A DNA stretch of 64,000 bases from Bacteroidaceae bacterium (GCA_024684455.1 JAIKWU010000013.1:121361-185360), one strand, 5' to 3'. Counted from the stretch's first letter, positions 49,247 to 58,115 are shown. The notes: generated from the sequence alone by a model not told the origin. Translations and numbers: made by a program.

Positions 49247-50173
49247 ATGATGAAATCACTCGTCACAGCGCTGCTCTTCATGGCAGCCATCACCACCGAT
49301 GCCCAGTTCATCTACCGTGTCAGCGGTAATGGACTGAAGAAACCCTCGTACATCCTTGGAACCATCCACCTGCTGCCTGGCTCGCTGCTCGACAGCATTC
49401 CTGCATATTTGAAAGCAGAAGCCCGATGTCGGCAGATGTATGTTGAAACCGATGTCACTAATAAGCAGCAAATACAGGAACTACAGACTACAGGACTGCA
49501 GGCTATGGCGATGCCCGATGGCAAAACCATTTTCGACATCTTGAGCGAGGACCAGACAGAGTTGTTAAGCCGCACCTACCAAGAGGTTATGCATGTCAAC
49601 CTGGCAGATTCGGCTGCGAGACCCCTCTGGACCATTGTACCCAAGGGTCACATCCAATTTTTTGAAACTTTGTTTCCAGCCATGGCAATACTACAACATC
49701 CCCAACTGAGAATGACAGGCACTCCGATGGATAGGGTTTGTATGGAAAGAGCAAAGGAACGTGGTATGCCACTGGGACAACTGGACGAAAAGCCGAGTCA
49801 AGACAAACTGGACAAGTTACACGATGAGTGGGTGCAGGATATAGATGCACAAGTGGATTCCCTCGTTTCCTATCTCAATCACATCGACGAACACAGAACG
49901 AGTGCCGTCAAGGGAATCGAGTACGCGGCACAAGGCATTGAAGATTGGAAAAAGGGTGACTACGACCATTTTGACGCCATCAGTTTAGAAGAGGTTCAGA
50001 AGCAACCATCCGTTTTCAGAGAGCGCAACGAGAAATGGCTGCCCAAGATACAGACAGCCATGCGCGAAATGCCCACGATGTTTGTCTTCGGGGCCGGACA
50101 TCTGGTCGGTCCTCACGGCATCCTCCAATTGCTTCGCGACGCTGGCTACAAAATCAAACCAGTGAAGAAATAA
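49247..50173 (+). CDS. TraB/GumN-family protein
   Basis: 308 residues from ATG 49247, with a signal peptide (MMKSLVTALLFMAAITTDAQ). SYILGTIHLLPGS is the family GxxH motif, and FVFGAGHLVGPHGILQLLRDAGY is the C-terminal signature. Members are predicted metal-dependent proteases of the erythromycin-esterase/ChaN-like fold. It follows the flavodoxin-like gene by 2 bp and ends at the strong terminator. Confidence 0.85.
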   Translation: MMKSLVTALLFMAAITTDAQFIYRVSGNGLKKPSYILGTIHLLPGSLLDSIPAYLKAEARCRQMYVETDVTNKQQIQELQTTGLQAMAMPDGKTIFDILSEDQTELLSRTYQEVMHVNLADSAARPLWTIVPKGHIQFFETLFPAMAILQHPQLRMTGTPMDRVCMERAKERGMPLGQLDEKPSQDKLDKLHDEWVQDIDAQVDSLVSYLNHIDEHRTSAVKGIEYAAQGIEDWKKGDYDHFDAISLEEVQKQPSVFRERNEKWLPKIQTAMREMPTMFVFGAGHLVGPHGILQLLRDAGYKIKPVKK

Positions 50174-50234
50174 TCATTTAGAAACAGGGAAAAACATGCG
50201 GAATCTCCGCATCATCAACAGAGAAAAATAACGA

Positions 50235-50282
50235 AAAAAACGCACCGCAGTGCAAATTCAATTGCACTGCGGTGCGTTTTTT
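50235..50282. terminator. strong bidirectional terminator
   Basis: A 21-bp perfect stem (50235-50255 with 50262-50282) with A/T runs at both ends. It serves the nrdD operon and the convergent aldolase gene. Confidence 0.92.
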
Positions 50283-50338
50283 GACGTTTTTTGGAAGGAA
50301 ATCAGCGAGGATGTTTTACAAAAAAATCGCTGCTCACA

Positions 50339-51547
50339 CTAATACTGACGGAGCAACGAGATAAGTTGCAGCAAATCCTCCTCGGTCGTTGCCCATGAGG
50401 TGACGAAGCGGCAGACAGTGTGGTCGGCGTCGTAGGGTTCCCAATGGGTGAAGAGAACATGCGACTCCAGACGGTGCATACGGTCATTGGGCATGATGAC
50501 AAACTGCTGATTGGTGGGCGAATCGATGAAGAATCGGAAGCCTGCCTCAGCAAGGATGTCGCGCAGGCGGTGTGCCATCTCGATGGCATGGCGGGCGATG
50601 TGGAAGTATAAAAGACCCACCCCCTGCCCCTCCCTTGTAGAGAGGGGAGTAGATACTGTTTCATTATGAGATAGTTGCTGCTCAGAGTGACCACGCCCAT
50701 CCCTACAAGGGAGGGGCTGGGGGGTGGGTCTAAACAACGCATCGAACTGCACGCCAGCCAAGCGGCCTTTGGCCAGCAGGGCTCCGTGACGCTTGACGAT
50801 GGTGAAAAAGCACTTGGGCGCATTGCCATGCGTGAAAACCACAGCTTCGCCACACAGCGTGCCAACCTTCGTGCCGCCGATGTAGATGGCGTCACACTGG
50901 CTGCAGAGCCATGCAAGGTCGAAGTCGCACTCGTCGGCCATCAGTCCGTAGCCCAGACGTGCGCCGTCGATGTAGAGCGGCAGGTCGTAGTCGGTGCAAA
51001 CGCGGCGAATGGCCTCTATTTCCGACTTCTGATAAATGGTTCCCAATTCGGTGGGCATGGTGATATAGACCATGCCTGGCTGTGCCACGTGGTCGCGGCT
51101 CTCGTCGTGGGTGAACACCTCCATGAAATGACGCAGGTCGTCGGCGTGCATCTTGCCGAGGTGGCTGGGCAACGTGATGACCTTGTGTCCGCTGGCCTCG
51201 ACTGCTCCCGACTCATGGGCGTTGATATGGGCCGTTCCGACACAGACGACTCCTTCGTAGGAGCGCAACATGCCGTCGATGACAGTGGCATTGGTCTGCG
51301 TGCCTCCTACGAGGAAAAAGACGTCGGCATCGGGACACTGGCAGGCCGCACGGATGCGGTCTTTGGCTCGGTCAGACCATTCGTCGAAGCCGTAGGTCAG
51401 ACTTGTCTGGTCATTAGTCTCGACGAGCGCACGGAGCACGGCGGGATGAGCGCCGTTATTGTAGTCACATTCAAAGTTAAGGGCGGACCCTCCCCCTTGC
51501 CCCTCCCTATGAAGGAGGGGAGTAGTTACTTCTTTATGGTTGCTCAT
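50339..51547 (-). CDS. low-specificity threonine aldolase (beta-eliminating lyase) with repeat inserts
   Basis: 402 residues. The body matches PLP-dependent threonine aldolases: NFECDYNNGAHPAVL, GFDEWSDRAKDRI, FFLVGGTQTNATVI, LYIDGARLGYGLM and the PLP-Lys in YIGGTKVGTLCGEA. It should cleave threonine/allo-threonine to glycine and acetaldehyde. Two segments do not belong to the family: residues about 6-22 (TTPLLHREGQGGGSA) and about 272-311 (TPQPLPCRDGRGHSEQ to STREGQGVGLL). Both are encoded by GC-rich palindromic repeat units inserted in frame. The second lies on the way from the core to the C-terminal domain, so it probably loops out. Confidence 0.85.
   Translation of the reverse strand: MSNHKEVTTPLLHREGQGGGSALNFECDYNNGAHPAVLRALVETNDQTSLTYGFDEWSDRAKDRIRAACQCPDADVFFLVGGTQTNATVIDGMLRSYEGVVCVGTAHINAHESGAVEASGHKVITLPSHLGKMHADDLRHFMEVFTHDESRDHVAQPGMVYITMPTELGTIYQKSEIEAIRRVCTDYDLPLYIDGARLGYGLMADECDFDLAWLCSQCDAIYIGGTKVGTLCGEAVVFTHGNAPKCFFTIVKRHGALLAKGRLAGVQFDALFRPTPQPLPCRDGRGHSEQQLSHNETVSTPLSTREGQGVGLLYFHIARHAIEMAHRLRDILAEAGFRFFIDSPTNQQFVIMPNDRMHRLESHVLFTHWEPYDADHTVCRFVTSWATTEEDLLQLISLLRQY
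50613..50731. repeat. palindromic element inside aldolase gene
   Basis: Arms 50613-50640 and 50703-50731 are inverted copies (AGACCCACCCC...CTCCCTTGTAG) with one inserted base. The spacer is about 62 bp. The whole is in frame and lies between FDALF and LYFHIAR of the aldolase. Confidence 0.85.
51483..51532. repeat. single repeat unit near aldolase N terminus
   Basis: The GGACCCTCCCCCTTGCCCCT arm and the CCTCCCTATGAAGGAGG hairpin resemble the arms at 50613-50731. The aldolase reading frame stays open. Confidence 0.75.
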
Positions 51548-52871
51548 TTTTCTCAAATTTCTCGATTTTGTCAAGATAGTATTGGCGCAGGTCAGCCCAG
51601 CGATAGTAAGGATAGTTGTCGGTCGGGATGGGCAGTGTCTGTTCACGCTCGTTGAGCAGCGCTTTGACGAGGATGTCGCCAGGTTTGTTCTTCTTAGGAC
51701 GATAGAAAACCAACTGGATGTTGCAAGCCATGGGGAAGATTTCGTAGTTGCGCCATGTGTCGTCGAGATGTTCCCAGTCGTCGGAAGCAAAACCGCAGTT
51801 TCCCAATTCGAGCAGACAGGCCAGCGGCATCACACACACCTCATGACCGAAGCGCAGGGTGGCCTGCACAGTGGTGACGGTGTCGGCTGTCTCGATGATG
51901 TTTTTCAGCAAGTTCAGTTGACTGAACGGCATGACTGAACCTGTTGCAGGCGACGGTCCGTAGTTCTGGTACCAGCCAAGGTTGACGCGCCGCCACTGGT
52001 CGTAGATTTCCTCTTCGGTGAAGAAAGTGAGCAGGTCGCCCACATCGCCGACGTGGCTGTCGATGTGGGCTGCAGCGTCGAGTTCGGCATCGTGGCTCTG
52101 CATGTTGGCAGCCACTTCAAAGAAATGGCGCATGAAGGAGCCGGCGTTGATGCTGTCGCGCACCCATTGAGGGTCGGTGAACATCACGGAACAGAGGCGT
52201 TCGGGGTGTGTCCAGCGGTCACGGTACTCGTCTTCCACCTTGCGTCCCTTTCCACTCTGCTCACGCACTTGGCCGCGCCAAGGAGCATTGAGATAATACT
52301 GCAGCGACTCGCTCACGTCGTTATGGATGCGTGCCGAAGGATTGGCAGCCATAAGTTCTTCACACTCTGCCGTCATCGACAGGATGCAGCGGATGACCAC
52401 AGTTGAGCGTGCATCGATATTGATACCCTTCTTCAGGAAAATTTCGGGAAAGTGTTCTGCCATGCGCCGACCAATACCGTGGTGCTGACGCTCGCCCACT
52501 GTGGTGAGGTCGCCCAGTCGGCCGCGTGTGCCACGAAAGAACTTCTCCAACTGTTCCAGCACCTCAAGTCCCTGGGCAGTCAGTTTGCCTTGTTCACGGG
52601 CTTTGCGCAGCGGACGGATGGCCGACAGGTAGTCGCCGTCGGCCAGCAACCAGCGCGAGCCATGACGTCCGTAGTGACTCATGTAGAAGGGTTCGTAGCC
52701 TTTCGGAGCAGGTGTCAGCGCATCGTGGCCATAGGCACGGTCGTAGTCGAGATAGTTACTGCCGCAGAGGTAGCGGTTGTCTTTCAGTTCTTCGCGGGCA
52801 GAAGGCTTCTGCTGGGCGAAGAGCAGCCCTGATAAAGAGACTGCATAGAGAAACAGAACGAGATGTTTCAT
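51534..52871 (-). CDS. histidine acid phosphatase, MINPP/phytase-like
   Basis: 445 residues with a signal peptide (MKHLVLFLYAVSLSGLLFA). YMSHYGRHGSRW contains the RHG nucleophile (His70); FGHEVCVMPL in the last third supplies the acid/base pair, with HE instead of the HD of classical acid phosphatases. This resembles multiple inositol-polyphosphate phosphatases, which use HAE. Periplasmic phytase-like release of phosphate is plausible. Its 3' end overlaps the aldolase start by 14 bp. Confidence 0.78.
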   Translation of the reverse strand: MKHLVLFLYAVSLSGLLFAQQKPSAREELKDNRYLCGSNYLDYDRAYGHDALTPAPKGYEPFYMSHYGRHGSRWLLADGDYLSAIRPLRKAREQGKLTAQGLEVLEQLEKFFRGTRGRLGDLTTVGERQHHGIGRRMAEHFPEIFLKKGINIDARSTVVIRCILSMTAECEELMAANPSARIHNDVSESLQYYLNAPWRGQVREQSGKGRKVEDEYRDRWTHPERLCSVMFTDPQWVRDSINAGSFMRHFFEVAANMQSHDAELDAAAHIDSHVGDVGDLLTFFTEEEIYDQWRRVNLGWYQNYGPSPATGSVMPFSQLNLLKNIIETADTVTTVQATLRFGHEVCVMPLACLLELGNCGFASDDWEHLDDTWRNYEIFPMACNIQLVFYRPKKNKPGDILVKALLNEREQTLPIPTDNYPYYRWADLRQYYLDKIEKFEKNEQP

Positions 52872-52875
52872 GTGA

Positions 52876-54273
52876 TTATGATGATTGTAATGTTCGATGC
52901 TGTCGATGGCCTTCCACATAGATGGCCTTGAAGGGCTGTGCTGGACAGTGGTATTCACAATCGCCGCAACCGATACAACGTGTGACATCCACTTCAGGAA
53001 TCCAAACCGAGTATTCATCTGTGGGGTCGAGCGGTACCAATTGCACGGCACCCGTCGGGCAGTGGTTCTCGCATTCGCCGCAGTCCTCATCGTCAGTGAT
53101 GCAAAGGCAGTTCTTCTCCACCCAGACGGCGTGTCCTATCTGCGTGAGCAACTTTTCCTTCTTGTCTATTTGTTGGATAGCCCCTGTGGGACATACCTCG
53201 GAGCAGCGCACGCAGTCGGGATCACAGAATCCCTGCTCGAACGTCAGCGTCGGCTGCATCAGCGTGGTGAGGTCTGTTGACGGCCGGAGCACACCGTTCG
53301 GACATTTGCTCACGCAAAGTTGGCAGGCTGTGCAACGTTGGAAGAAATTCTGTGCTGAAAGTGACCCTGGAGGCGTCAGCGGTGTCGTGCGTTCGGGAGC
53401 ATTCTTCCCTTCAACAAGCGAAAGACCTTTGTCAACCTCCTTTTTCACCCCAGCCATCGCCAGGGCGGTTCCTGCCAACAAGGCAGAGGAAAGGAACGAG
53501 CGGCGGCCTGCATCTGTAACGTCTGCCGACTCGTGTCTGGCAGTTTGGGGTGTACGATACGTCAGTGCGCCGAACTTGCACTTGTCGATGCAGTTGCCGC
53601 AAACGACACAGCGGCTGTAATCGACCGTGTGCGTCTTGAAGTCGATGCAGGAGGCCTTGCAGTTTTTGGTACACATCGAGCAGTTGCGGCATTTCTCTGT
53701 GTCGAAACGAATCTTCAGCCACGAGAAGCGTGCCACAAACGAAAGTACGGTGCCGACAGGACAGACGGTATTGCAATACGTGCGGCCGCCCAGCCATGCC
53801 AACAGTGCCACGACGACGAACGTCACTCCTGCCACAACAACCGTCGGCATCACAGGGTTGACTGCATTCACGACCATACGGCCATAACTGCTGTACGGAG
53901 CGAGCAATGCCACAACGGAGCCGATACCGAACACCATTGCCAAAATAAACACAATCAGCACGCCATAGCGCAACCAGCGTTTTTCACCGCTGTACGTGTA
54001 ACGGTTCTTCTTCACTTTGCCATGAATCCACGCTATCACGTCCTGCAGCACACCCAACGGACAAATGACAGAACAGTACATGCGGCCGAGAACGAGTGTG
54101 AGCACCAGCAAGACGACTACCACGACGAAGTTCAGTGCCAAGGCCGCAGGCAAGAACTGAATCTTTGCAAGCCATCCCAACCATGGATGCAGCGTGCCGG
54201 TCGGATCGATGAACAGCAGTGTGATGGCTGCGAAAACCAAAATGGCGAGGATGATACGAATCGTTCTAAGCAT
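52876..54273 (-). CDS. NapH/NapG-like fused polyferredoxin
   Basis: 465 residues. N-terminal membrane part with several helices (about 10-185) and CxxxCP loops facing cofactors (MYCSVICPLG, TYCNTVCPVG), as in NapH/CcoG. Next two 4Fe-4S clusters (CRNCSMCTKNCKASC, CVVCGNCIDKC). Then a twin-Arg segment GRRSFLSSALLAGTALAMAG in the middle (about 262-281). The C-terminal part holds four further ferredoxin motifs (CTACQLCVSKC, CVRCSEVC, CGECENHC, CIGCGDCEYHC), like NapG. The gene looks like a membrane electron-transfer protein fused to a Tat-exported ferredoxin. tatC/tatA follow upstream. Confidence 0.75.
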   Translation of the reverse strand: MLRTIRIILAILVFAAITLLFIDPTGTLHPWLGWLAKIQFLPAALALNFVVVVVLLVLTLVLGRMYCSVICPLGVLQDVIAWIHGKVKKNRYTYSGEKRWLRYGVLIVFILAMVFGIGSVVALLAPYSSYGRMVVNAVNPVMPTVVVAGVTFVVVALLAWLGGRTYCNTVCPVGTVLSFVARFSWLKIRFDTEKCRNCSMCTKNCKASCIDFKTHTVDYSRCVVCGNCIDKCKFGALTYRTPQTARHESADVTDAGRRSFLSSALLAGTALAMAGVKKEVDKGLSLVEGKNAPERTTPLTPPGSLSAQNFFQRCTACQLCVSKCPNGVLRPSTDLTTLMQPTLTFEQGFCDPDCVRCSEVCPTGAIQQIDKKEKLLTQIGHAVWVEKNCLCITDDEDCGECENHCPTGAVQLVPLDPTDEYSVWIPEVDVTRCIGCGDCEYHCPAQPFKAIYVEGHRQHRTLQSS

Positions 54274-54349
54274 GATTACCTTTTATCTTTTAACTTTGAA
54301 AAAACAGGATTATGGGATTATGAGGATTTTAATTGTTAATTGTTCATTG

Positions 54350-55156
54350 TTAACTTTTTAACTTTTTAACTTTTTGTGTTGAACGTACTACCCAAACGCT
54401 GACCTCGTAGAGCAGCCAGATAGGCAGCGAGACGATGAGGAGCGTGAGCGCATCGCCGGTCGGTGTGATGACGGCTGCCACGATGAGGATGGCGACGACG
54501 GCATGTCGGCGATAGCGTGTCATCCATTCTGCACGCAGCATACCCGCCTTGGCGAGCAGCCATGCCAGCACGGGCAGTTCGAACACGATGCCGAAGACGA
54601 GCGAGAGCATCAGCAGTGTGTCGATATAGGAGGTGATGGTCAGCAGGTTCTGCACGTCGCTGCTCACGCTGTAGTTGGCCAGAAACTGCACACTGACGGG
54701 GAACACCACCAGGTAGTTCACAGCCACGCCGACCATGAACATCACGTAGGCAGCCCCCACGAGCCTCACCCCCACCCGACGTTCGTGTTCATACAGGCCT
54801 GGAGCGACGAAGCGGTAGAGCACATAGAGAATGTACGGAAGCGACACCATCAGCCCCATCATGAGCGACACGCGCAGGTGGATCATAAACTGTTCGGTCA
54901 GTTCCGTATTGACCAGCCGCAGCGTCTCAGCCTCGATGCCCGTCCAGCGGTAGATGGGAAAGTCGGCCTGCGACGGCCATAGGACGAAGTCGAACAGCCA
55001 CTCCTTCAGACAGAACGCAGCGACACCCGCCACTACGGCCGCCAGCAGCATCCGAATCAGGCTGCCGCGCAAAACGTCAAGATGGTCCCAGAAGGTCATT
55101 GAAGACTCACCTCCACCCCCTCCCAAGGGAGGGGCGTATTTAGTCTTTTCGCTCAT
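54350..55156 (-). CDS. tatC: Tat translocase TatC
   Basis: 268 residues. From about residue 20 the chain matches TatC: MTFWDHLDVLRGSLIR N-terminal motif, six transmembrane helices, VSLPYILYVLYRFVAPGLYEHERR and FGIVFELPVLAWLL. The 19 residues before it (KYAPPLGGGGGESS) come from a GC-rich repeat unit; a start at Met20 (55099) would remove them. It forms the receptor core of the twin-arginine translocase, with tatA just upstream. Confidence 0.92.
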   Translation of the reverse strand: MSEKTKYAPPLGGGGGESSMTFWDHLDVLRGSLIRMLLAAVVAGVAAFCLKEWLFDFVLWPSQADFPIYRWTGIEAETLRLVNTELTEQFMIHLRVSLMMGLMVSLPYILYVLYRFVAPGLYEHERRVGVRLVGAAYVMFMVGVAVNYLVVFPVSVQFLANYSVSSDVQNLLTITSYIDTLLMLSLVFGIVFELPVLAWLLAKAGMLRAEWMTRYRRHAVVAILIVAAVITPTGDALTLLIVSLPIWLLYEVSVWVVRSTQKVKKLKS

Positions 55157-55200
55157 GGAAGAGGGTAGAAACTACTCCTCCCCCTTGGGGGAGGCTGGAT
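55101..55200. repeat. palindromic repeat units at tatA-tatC junction
   Basis: Two hairpin-forming GC-rich units: CCCTCCCAAGGGAGGGG near 55117-55134, and CTCCCCCTTGGGGGAGG near 55178-55194. They form the end of tatA and the beginning of tatC and resemble the repeat units in the aldolase gene. Confidence 0.7.
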
Positions 55201-55351
55201 GGGAGTCGTCCTCCTCCTTACCGTTCATGCCGTCCTTGAAACTCTTGACTCCCTTGCCGAGCCCCTTCATCAGTTCAGGGATTTTCTTGCCGCCGAAGAG
55301 CAGGAGCACCACCAGCGCGATGATGATGATTTCAGGCAGATGTAAATTCAT
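55172..55351 (-). CDS. tatA: Tat translocase TatA/E-like protein
   Basis: 59 residues. The N-terminal helix [20 protein letters not shown] is followed by the hinge [20 protein letters not shown] amphipathic helix, the TatA pattern. The tail [17 protein letters not shown] ends in the repeat unit, so the last codons and stop are repeat-derived. The 15-bp gap to tatC shows they are one operon. Confidence 0.9.
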   Translation of the reverse strand: MNLHLPEIIIIALVVLLLFGGKKIPELMKGLGKGVKSFKDGMNGKEEDDSHPASPKGEE

Positions 55352-55445
55352 AGTCGTGTCGTATTAAGGTTACAATGATACAGAATACCGTTGCAAAGAT
55401 AAGAATTATTCGCGACAAAACCAAACGCAAGAAAAAATACACGCC

Positions 55446-55521
55446 AAGTGCTTGGATTTTTCACGCTAAGCACTTGGAATTTTCACGCTAAGCACTTGGC
55501 GTGTTTTTTCCAAGCACTTGG
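55446..55521. repeat. 22-bp-period tandem repeat array A
   Basis: Four cores with exact 22-bp spacing: AAGTGCTTGG at 55446 and AAGCACTTGG at 55468, 55490 and 55512. Between them the text ATTTTCACGCT recurs. It lies between the divergent tatA and TonB-receptor genes. Confidence 0.8.
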
Positions 55522-55574
55522 ACAGGAGAGTATGGCGGCTCACGCCGACTGTAAAAAATCATCATAAATGACGA

Positions 55575-55605
55575 TTGTCTGTCCTGTATATTTGTCGTAA
55601 CTTTG
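55575..55605 (+). promoter_or_regulatory. TonB receptor promoter
   Basis: TTG at 55575-55577, a 20-bp spacer and TAACTTTG at 55598-55605, 24 bp before the ATG at 55630. Confidence 0.65.
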
Positions 55606-55629
55606 CACCCAAAATTTCAACCCAGCATT

Positions 55630-58065
55630 ATGATGATTAAGAAAGCATTACTCCTCGTTGCTCTTGCAACTCTCACTACAACACAAACACTACATGCAGA
55701 AGGGATTCAGCCCCCAGACATTGTTCCAAGCGACTCAAGCCGCGTCTATGACCTCGACGCAGTGGTTGTCGTCGCTCAGCCCAAGGAACAACTGCGTCTG
55801 CGCCAGCAACCGCTGAGCAGCAGCCTGTTCTCGGCCTCCGACATGTTCAGTCTCGGGGTACGCGACCTGCGCGAACTCAGCCAGTACGTTCCGTCGCTGA
55901 CCATGCCCAACTACGGCAGCCGCTTCACGTCGTCTATCTATGTGCGCGGCATAGGGTCGCGTCTGGGCAGTTCGCCCGTAGGCATGTATGTCGATGGAAT
56001 GCCGCTCCTGTCGGGCAGCCAGTACAACTTCCACGTCTATCAGACCGACCGCATCGACATCCTGCGCGGACCACAGGCCACGCTCTACGGCATCAACAGC
56101 GAAGGCGGACTCGTGCGCATGTACAGCCGCAGTCCGATGAACTACGAGGGGACGGACATCCGTCTGGGCAGCGGTACGCACGGCTACCGCAACATCGAGG
56201 CAGCCACCTACCATCGGCTGTCCGACAAGTTCGGCCTGAGCGTCGCAGGATTCTACGAAGGCCAGAACGGATTTCTCCGCAACCTGACGACCGGCGAACG
56301 TGCCGACAAGCAAGACGAGGCGGGCGGACGGCTGCGCCTTGTCTATCAGGCCACCGAACGCCTGACCTTCGACCTCCTCGGCGACTACCAGTTCACGCGC
56401 CAGAACGGATTCCCCTACGGACTGCTCACCACGATTCACGGCCCTGCACAGTCGCCCTCCACCGACCAGCAGGGCAACTACCGCCGCAATATGCTCAGCA
56501 CGGCCCTCACGGTGAAGTATGCTGCCAAAGGCTTCGACATCACCTCGACCACGTCGTACCAGCACCTTCACGACAACATGCTCATGGACATCGACTACAC
56601 ACCACGCGACTTCAACACCATGCGTCAGCGGCAGAACATGAACGCTCTGACCGAAGAGTTGAGTTTCAAGCGCAACACGCAGGGACGCTGGCAGTGGACG
56701 GCCGGTGCTTTCTTCTCACGCAAGTGGCTGACCAACACCGCTCCCGTGGATTTCGGACGTGACTTCGGTACGACCATCTCCACACCCATCAACACAGCCA
56801 TGTACAATGCCATCCTCGCAGGTATGGCCAAGGGCATGGCAGCGGGAATGATTGCCAAAGGAATGCCTGAAGCCGCTGCCATGGCCGCTGCCAACAAGGC
56901 GGCTGCTGCGGCTATAGAGAAGGCTGGCGGCGTGACGATGGACCCTGCCGACCTGCACGTGCCTGGCACGTTCAAACTGCCTGAGACCAACTTCGGCCTG
57001 TTCCATCAGAGCAGCCTGCAACTCACCGACCACCTGACAGCCACGCTGGGCTTGCGCTACGACATGAGTCATGTCAGCATCGACTACTGCACACGTGCCG
57101 ACATGGCACTCACGGCACACGTCATGGGGGCAGATGCCACGAACGTGCTCTCGTCCGTCCTGCAAGACAAAGGGAGCGACACCTTCCACCAACTGCTGCC
57201 GAAGGTCGGTCTGACCTACGAAGTGGACAACGAAGGTTCTAACATCTATGCCGTCTTCAGCAAGGGATACCGTGCCGGCGGATATAACTTCCAGGGATTC
57301 TCCGACATCTTCAACACCGAACTGATGGCCAACAGCAGCAAAGCCAACACGGGCAGTTACGACATTCCGCACACAGCCGCCGACTATGACAACATCATGC
57401 AGACCATCAGTTACAAGCCTGAAACTTCGTGGAACTACGAACTGGGCACGCATCTCAACCTGGCCAACGGTGCCTTGCAACTCGACTTTTCTACCTATTA
57501 TATACAGATTCGCAACCAGCAACTCTCCATCATGGCCAGCAACCATGGTTACGGTCGCACGATGGTGAACGCAGGCAAGAGTTACAGTTGCGGCCTCGAA
57601 CTCGCTCTGCGCGGACATGCCTTCGCCAACCACCTCAGTTACAGTTTCGGATACGGGTACACACGTGCCGTCTTCAAGGAATATGACGACGAGGTGGATG
57701 GCGTGGCAGTGAGTTACAAGGACAAGTACGTGCCTTACATCCCGCAGCACACCCTCAGCGGCAGTGCCGACTATCGCTTCGACTTCCAGAACTGTGCTCT
57801 CAGTGGACTGGTGCTGGGTGTCAACGCCTCTGCCATGGGACGTACCTACTGGGACGTAAGCAACGACTATTCTCAGAACCTATATGCCACGCTGGGTGCC
57901 CATGCCGACTTGCTCTTCGGCGACTTCCAAGTCAGTCTATGGGGCAGAAACCTGACCAACACGAAGTACAACACGTTTGGTTTCCGTTACGGCCAAACGG
58001 CTACGTTCTTCGGACAGCGTGCCAACCCCACACAGGCTGGCATCGACCTGCGCCTGCACTTCTAA
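55630..58065 (+). CDS. TonB-dependent outer-membrane receptor
   Basis: 811 residues from ATG 55630 (a second ATG at 55633). Signal peptide ends near THAEG. The plug domain has VYVRGIGSRLGSSPVGMYVDG and RIDILRGPQATLYG; the beta-barrel fills the rest, ending in LRLHF. An Ala/Gly/Met-rich segment around residues 394-435 (GMAKGMAAGMIAKGM, AAAMAAANKAAAAAIEKAGG) is low complexity and probably an outer loop. The substrate is not evident; neighbours (Tat, polyferredoxin) do not settle it. Confidence 0.9.
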   Translation: MMIKKALLLVALATLTTTQTLHAEGIQPPDIVPSDSSRVYDLDAVVVVAQPKEQLRLRQQPLSSSLFSASDMFSLGVRDLRELSQYVPSLTMPNYGSRFTSSIYVRGIGSRLGSSPVGMYVDGMPLLSGSQYNFHVYQTDRIDILRGPQATLYGINSEGGLVRMYSRSPMNYEGTDIRLGSGTHGYRNIEAATYHRLSDKFGLSVAGFYEGQNGFLRNLTTGERADKQDEAGGRLRLVYQATERLTFDLLGDYQFTRQNGFPYGLLTTIHGPAQSPSTDQQGNYRRNMLSTALTVKYAAKGFDITSTTSYQHLHDNMLMDIDYTPRDFNTMRQRQNMNALTEELSFKRNTQGRWQWTAGAFFSRKWLTNTAPVDFGRDFGTTISTPINTAMYNAILAGMAKGMAAGMIAKGMPEAAAMAAANKAAAAAIEKAGGVTMDPADLHVPGTFKLPETNFGLFHQSSLQLTDHLTATLGLRYDMSHVSIDYCTRADMALTAHVMGADATNVLSSVLQDKGSDTFHQLLPKVGLTYEVDNEGSNIYAVFSKGYRAGGYNFQGFSDIFNTELMANSSKANTGSYDIPHTAADYDNIMQTISYKPETSWNYELGTHLNLANGALQLDFSTYYIQIRNQQLSIMASNHGYGRTMVNAGKSYSCGLELALRGHAFANHLSYSFGYGYTRAVFKEYDDEVDGVAVSYKDKYVPYIPQHTLSGSADYRFDFQNCALSGLVLGVNASAMGRTYWDVSNDYSQNLYATLGAHADLLFGDFQVSLWGRNLTNTKYNTFGFRYGQTATFFGQRANPTQAGIDLRLHF

Positions 58066-58083
58066 AAAATCCAAAAAAGGAAT

Positions 58084-58115
58084 GCCCTGCACGATCTTCA
58101 CAGACCATGCAGGGC
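58084..58115 (+). terminator. possible terminator after TonB receptor
   Basis: GCCCTGCA/TGCAGGGC stem (58084-58091 with 58108-58115). There is no clear T run, so termination may be factor-dependent. Confidence 0.4.

Noticed and set aside
53533..54339. Plus-strand ORF of 268 residues opposite the polyferredoxin
   Set aside because: His/Gln/Arg-rich antisense shadow of the well-supported polyferredoxin gene.
56716..57750. Minus-strand ORF of 344 residues opposite the TonB receptor
   Set aside because: Antisense of a strongly supported receptor gene; its Val/His-rich composition reflects the complementary strand of GC-rich coding DNA.
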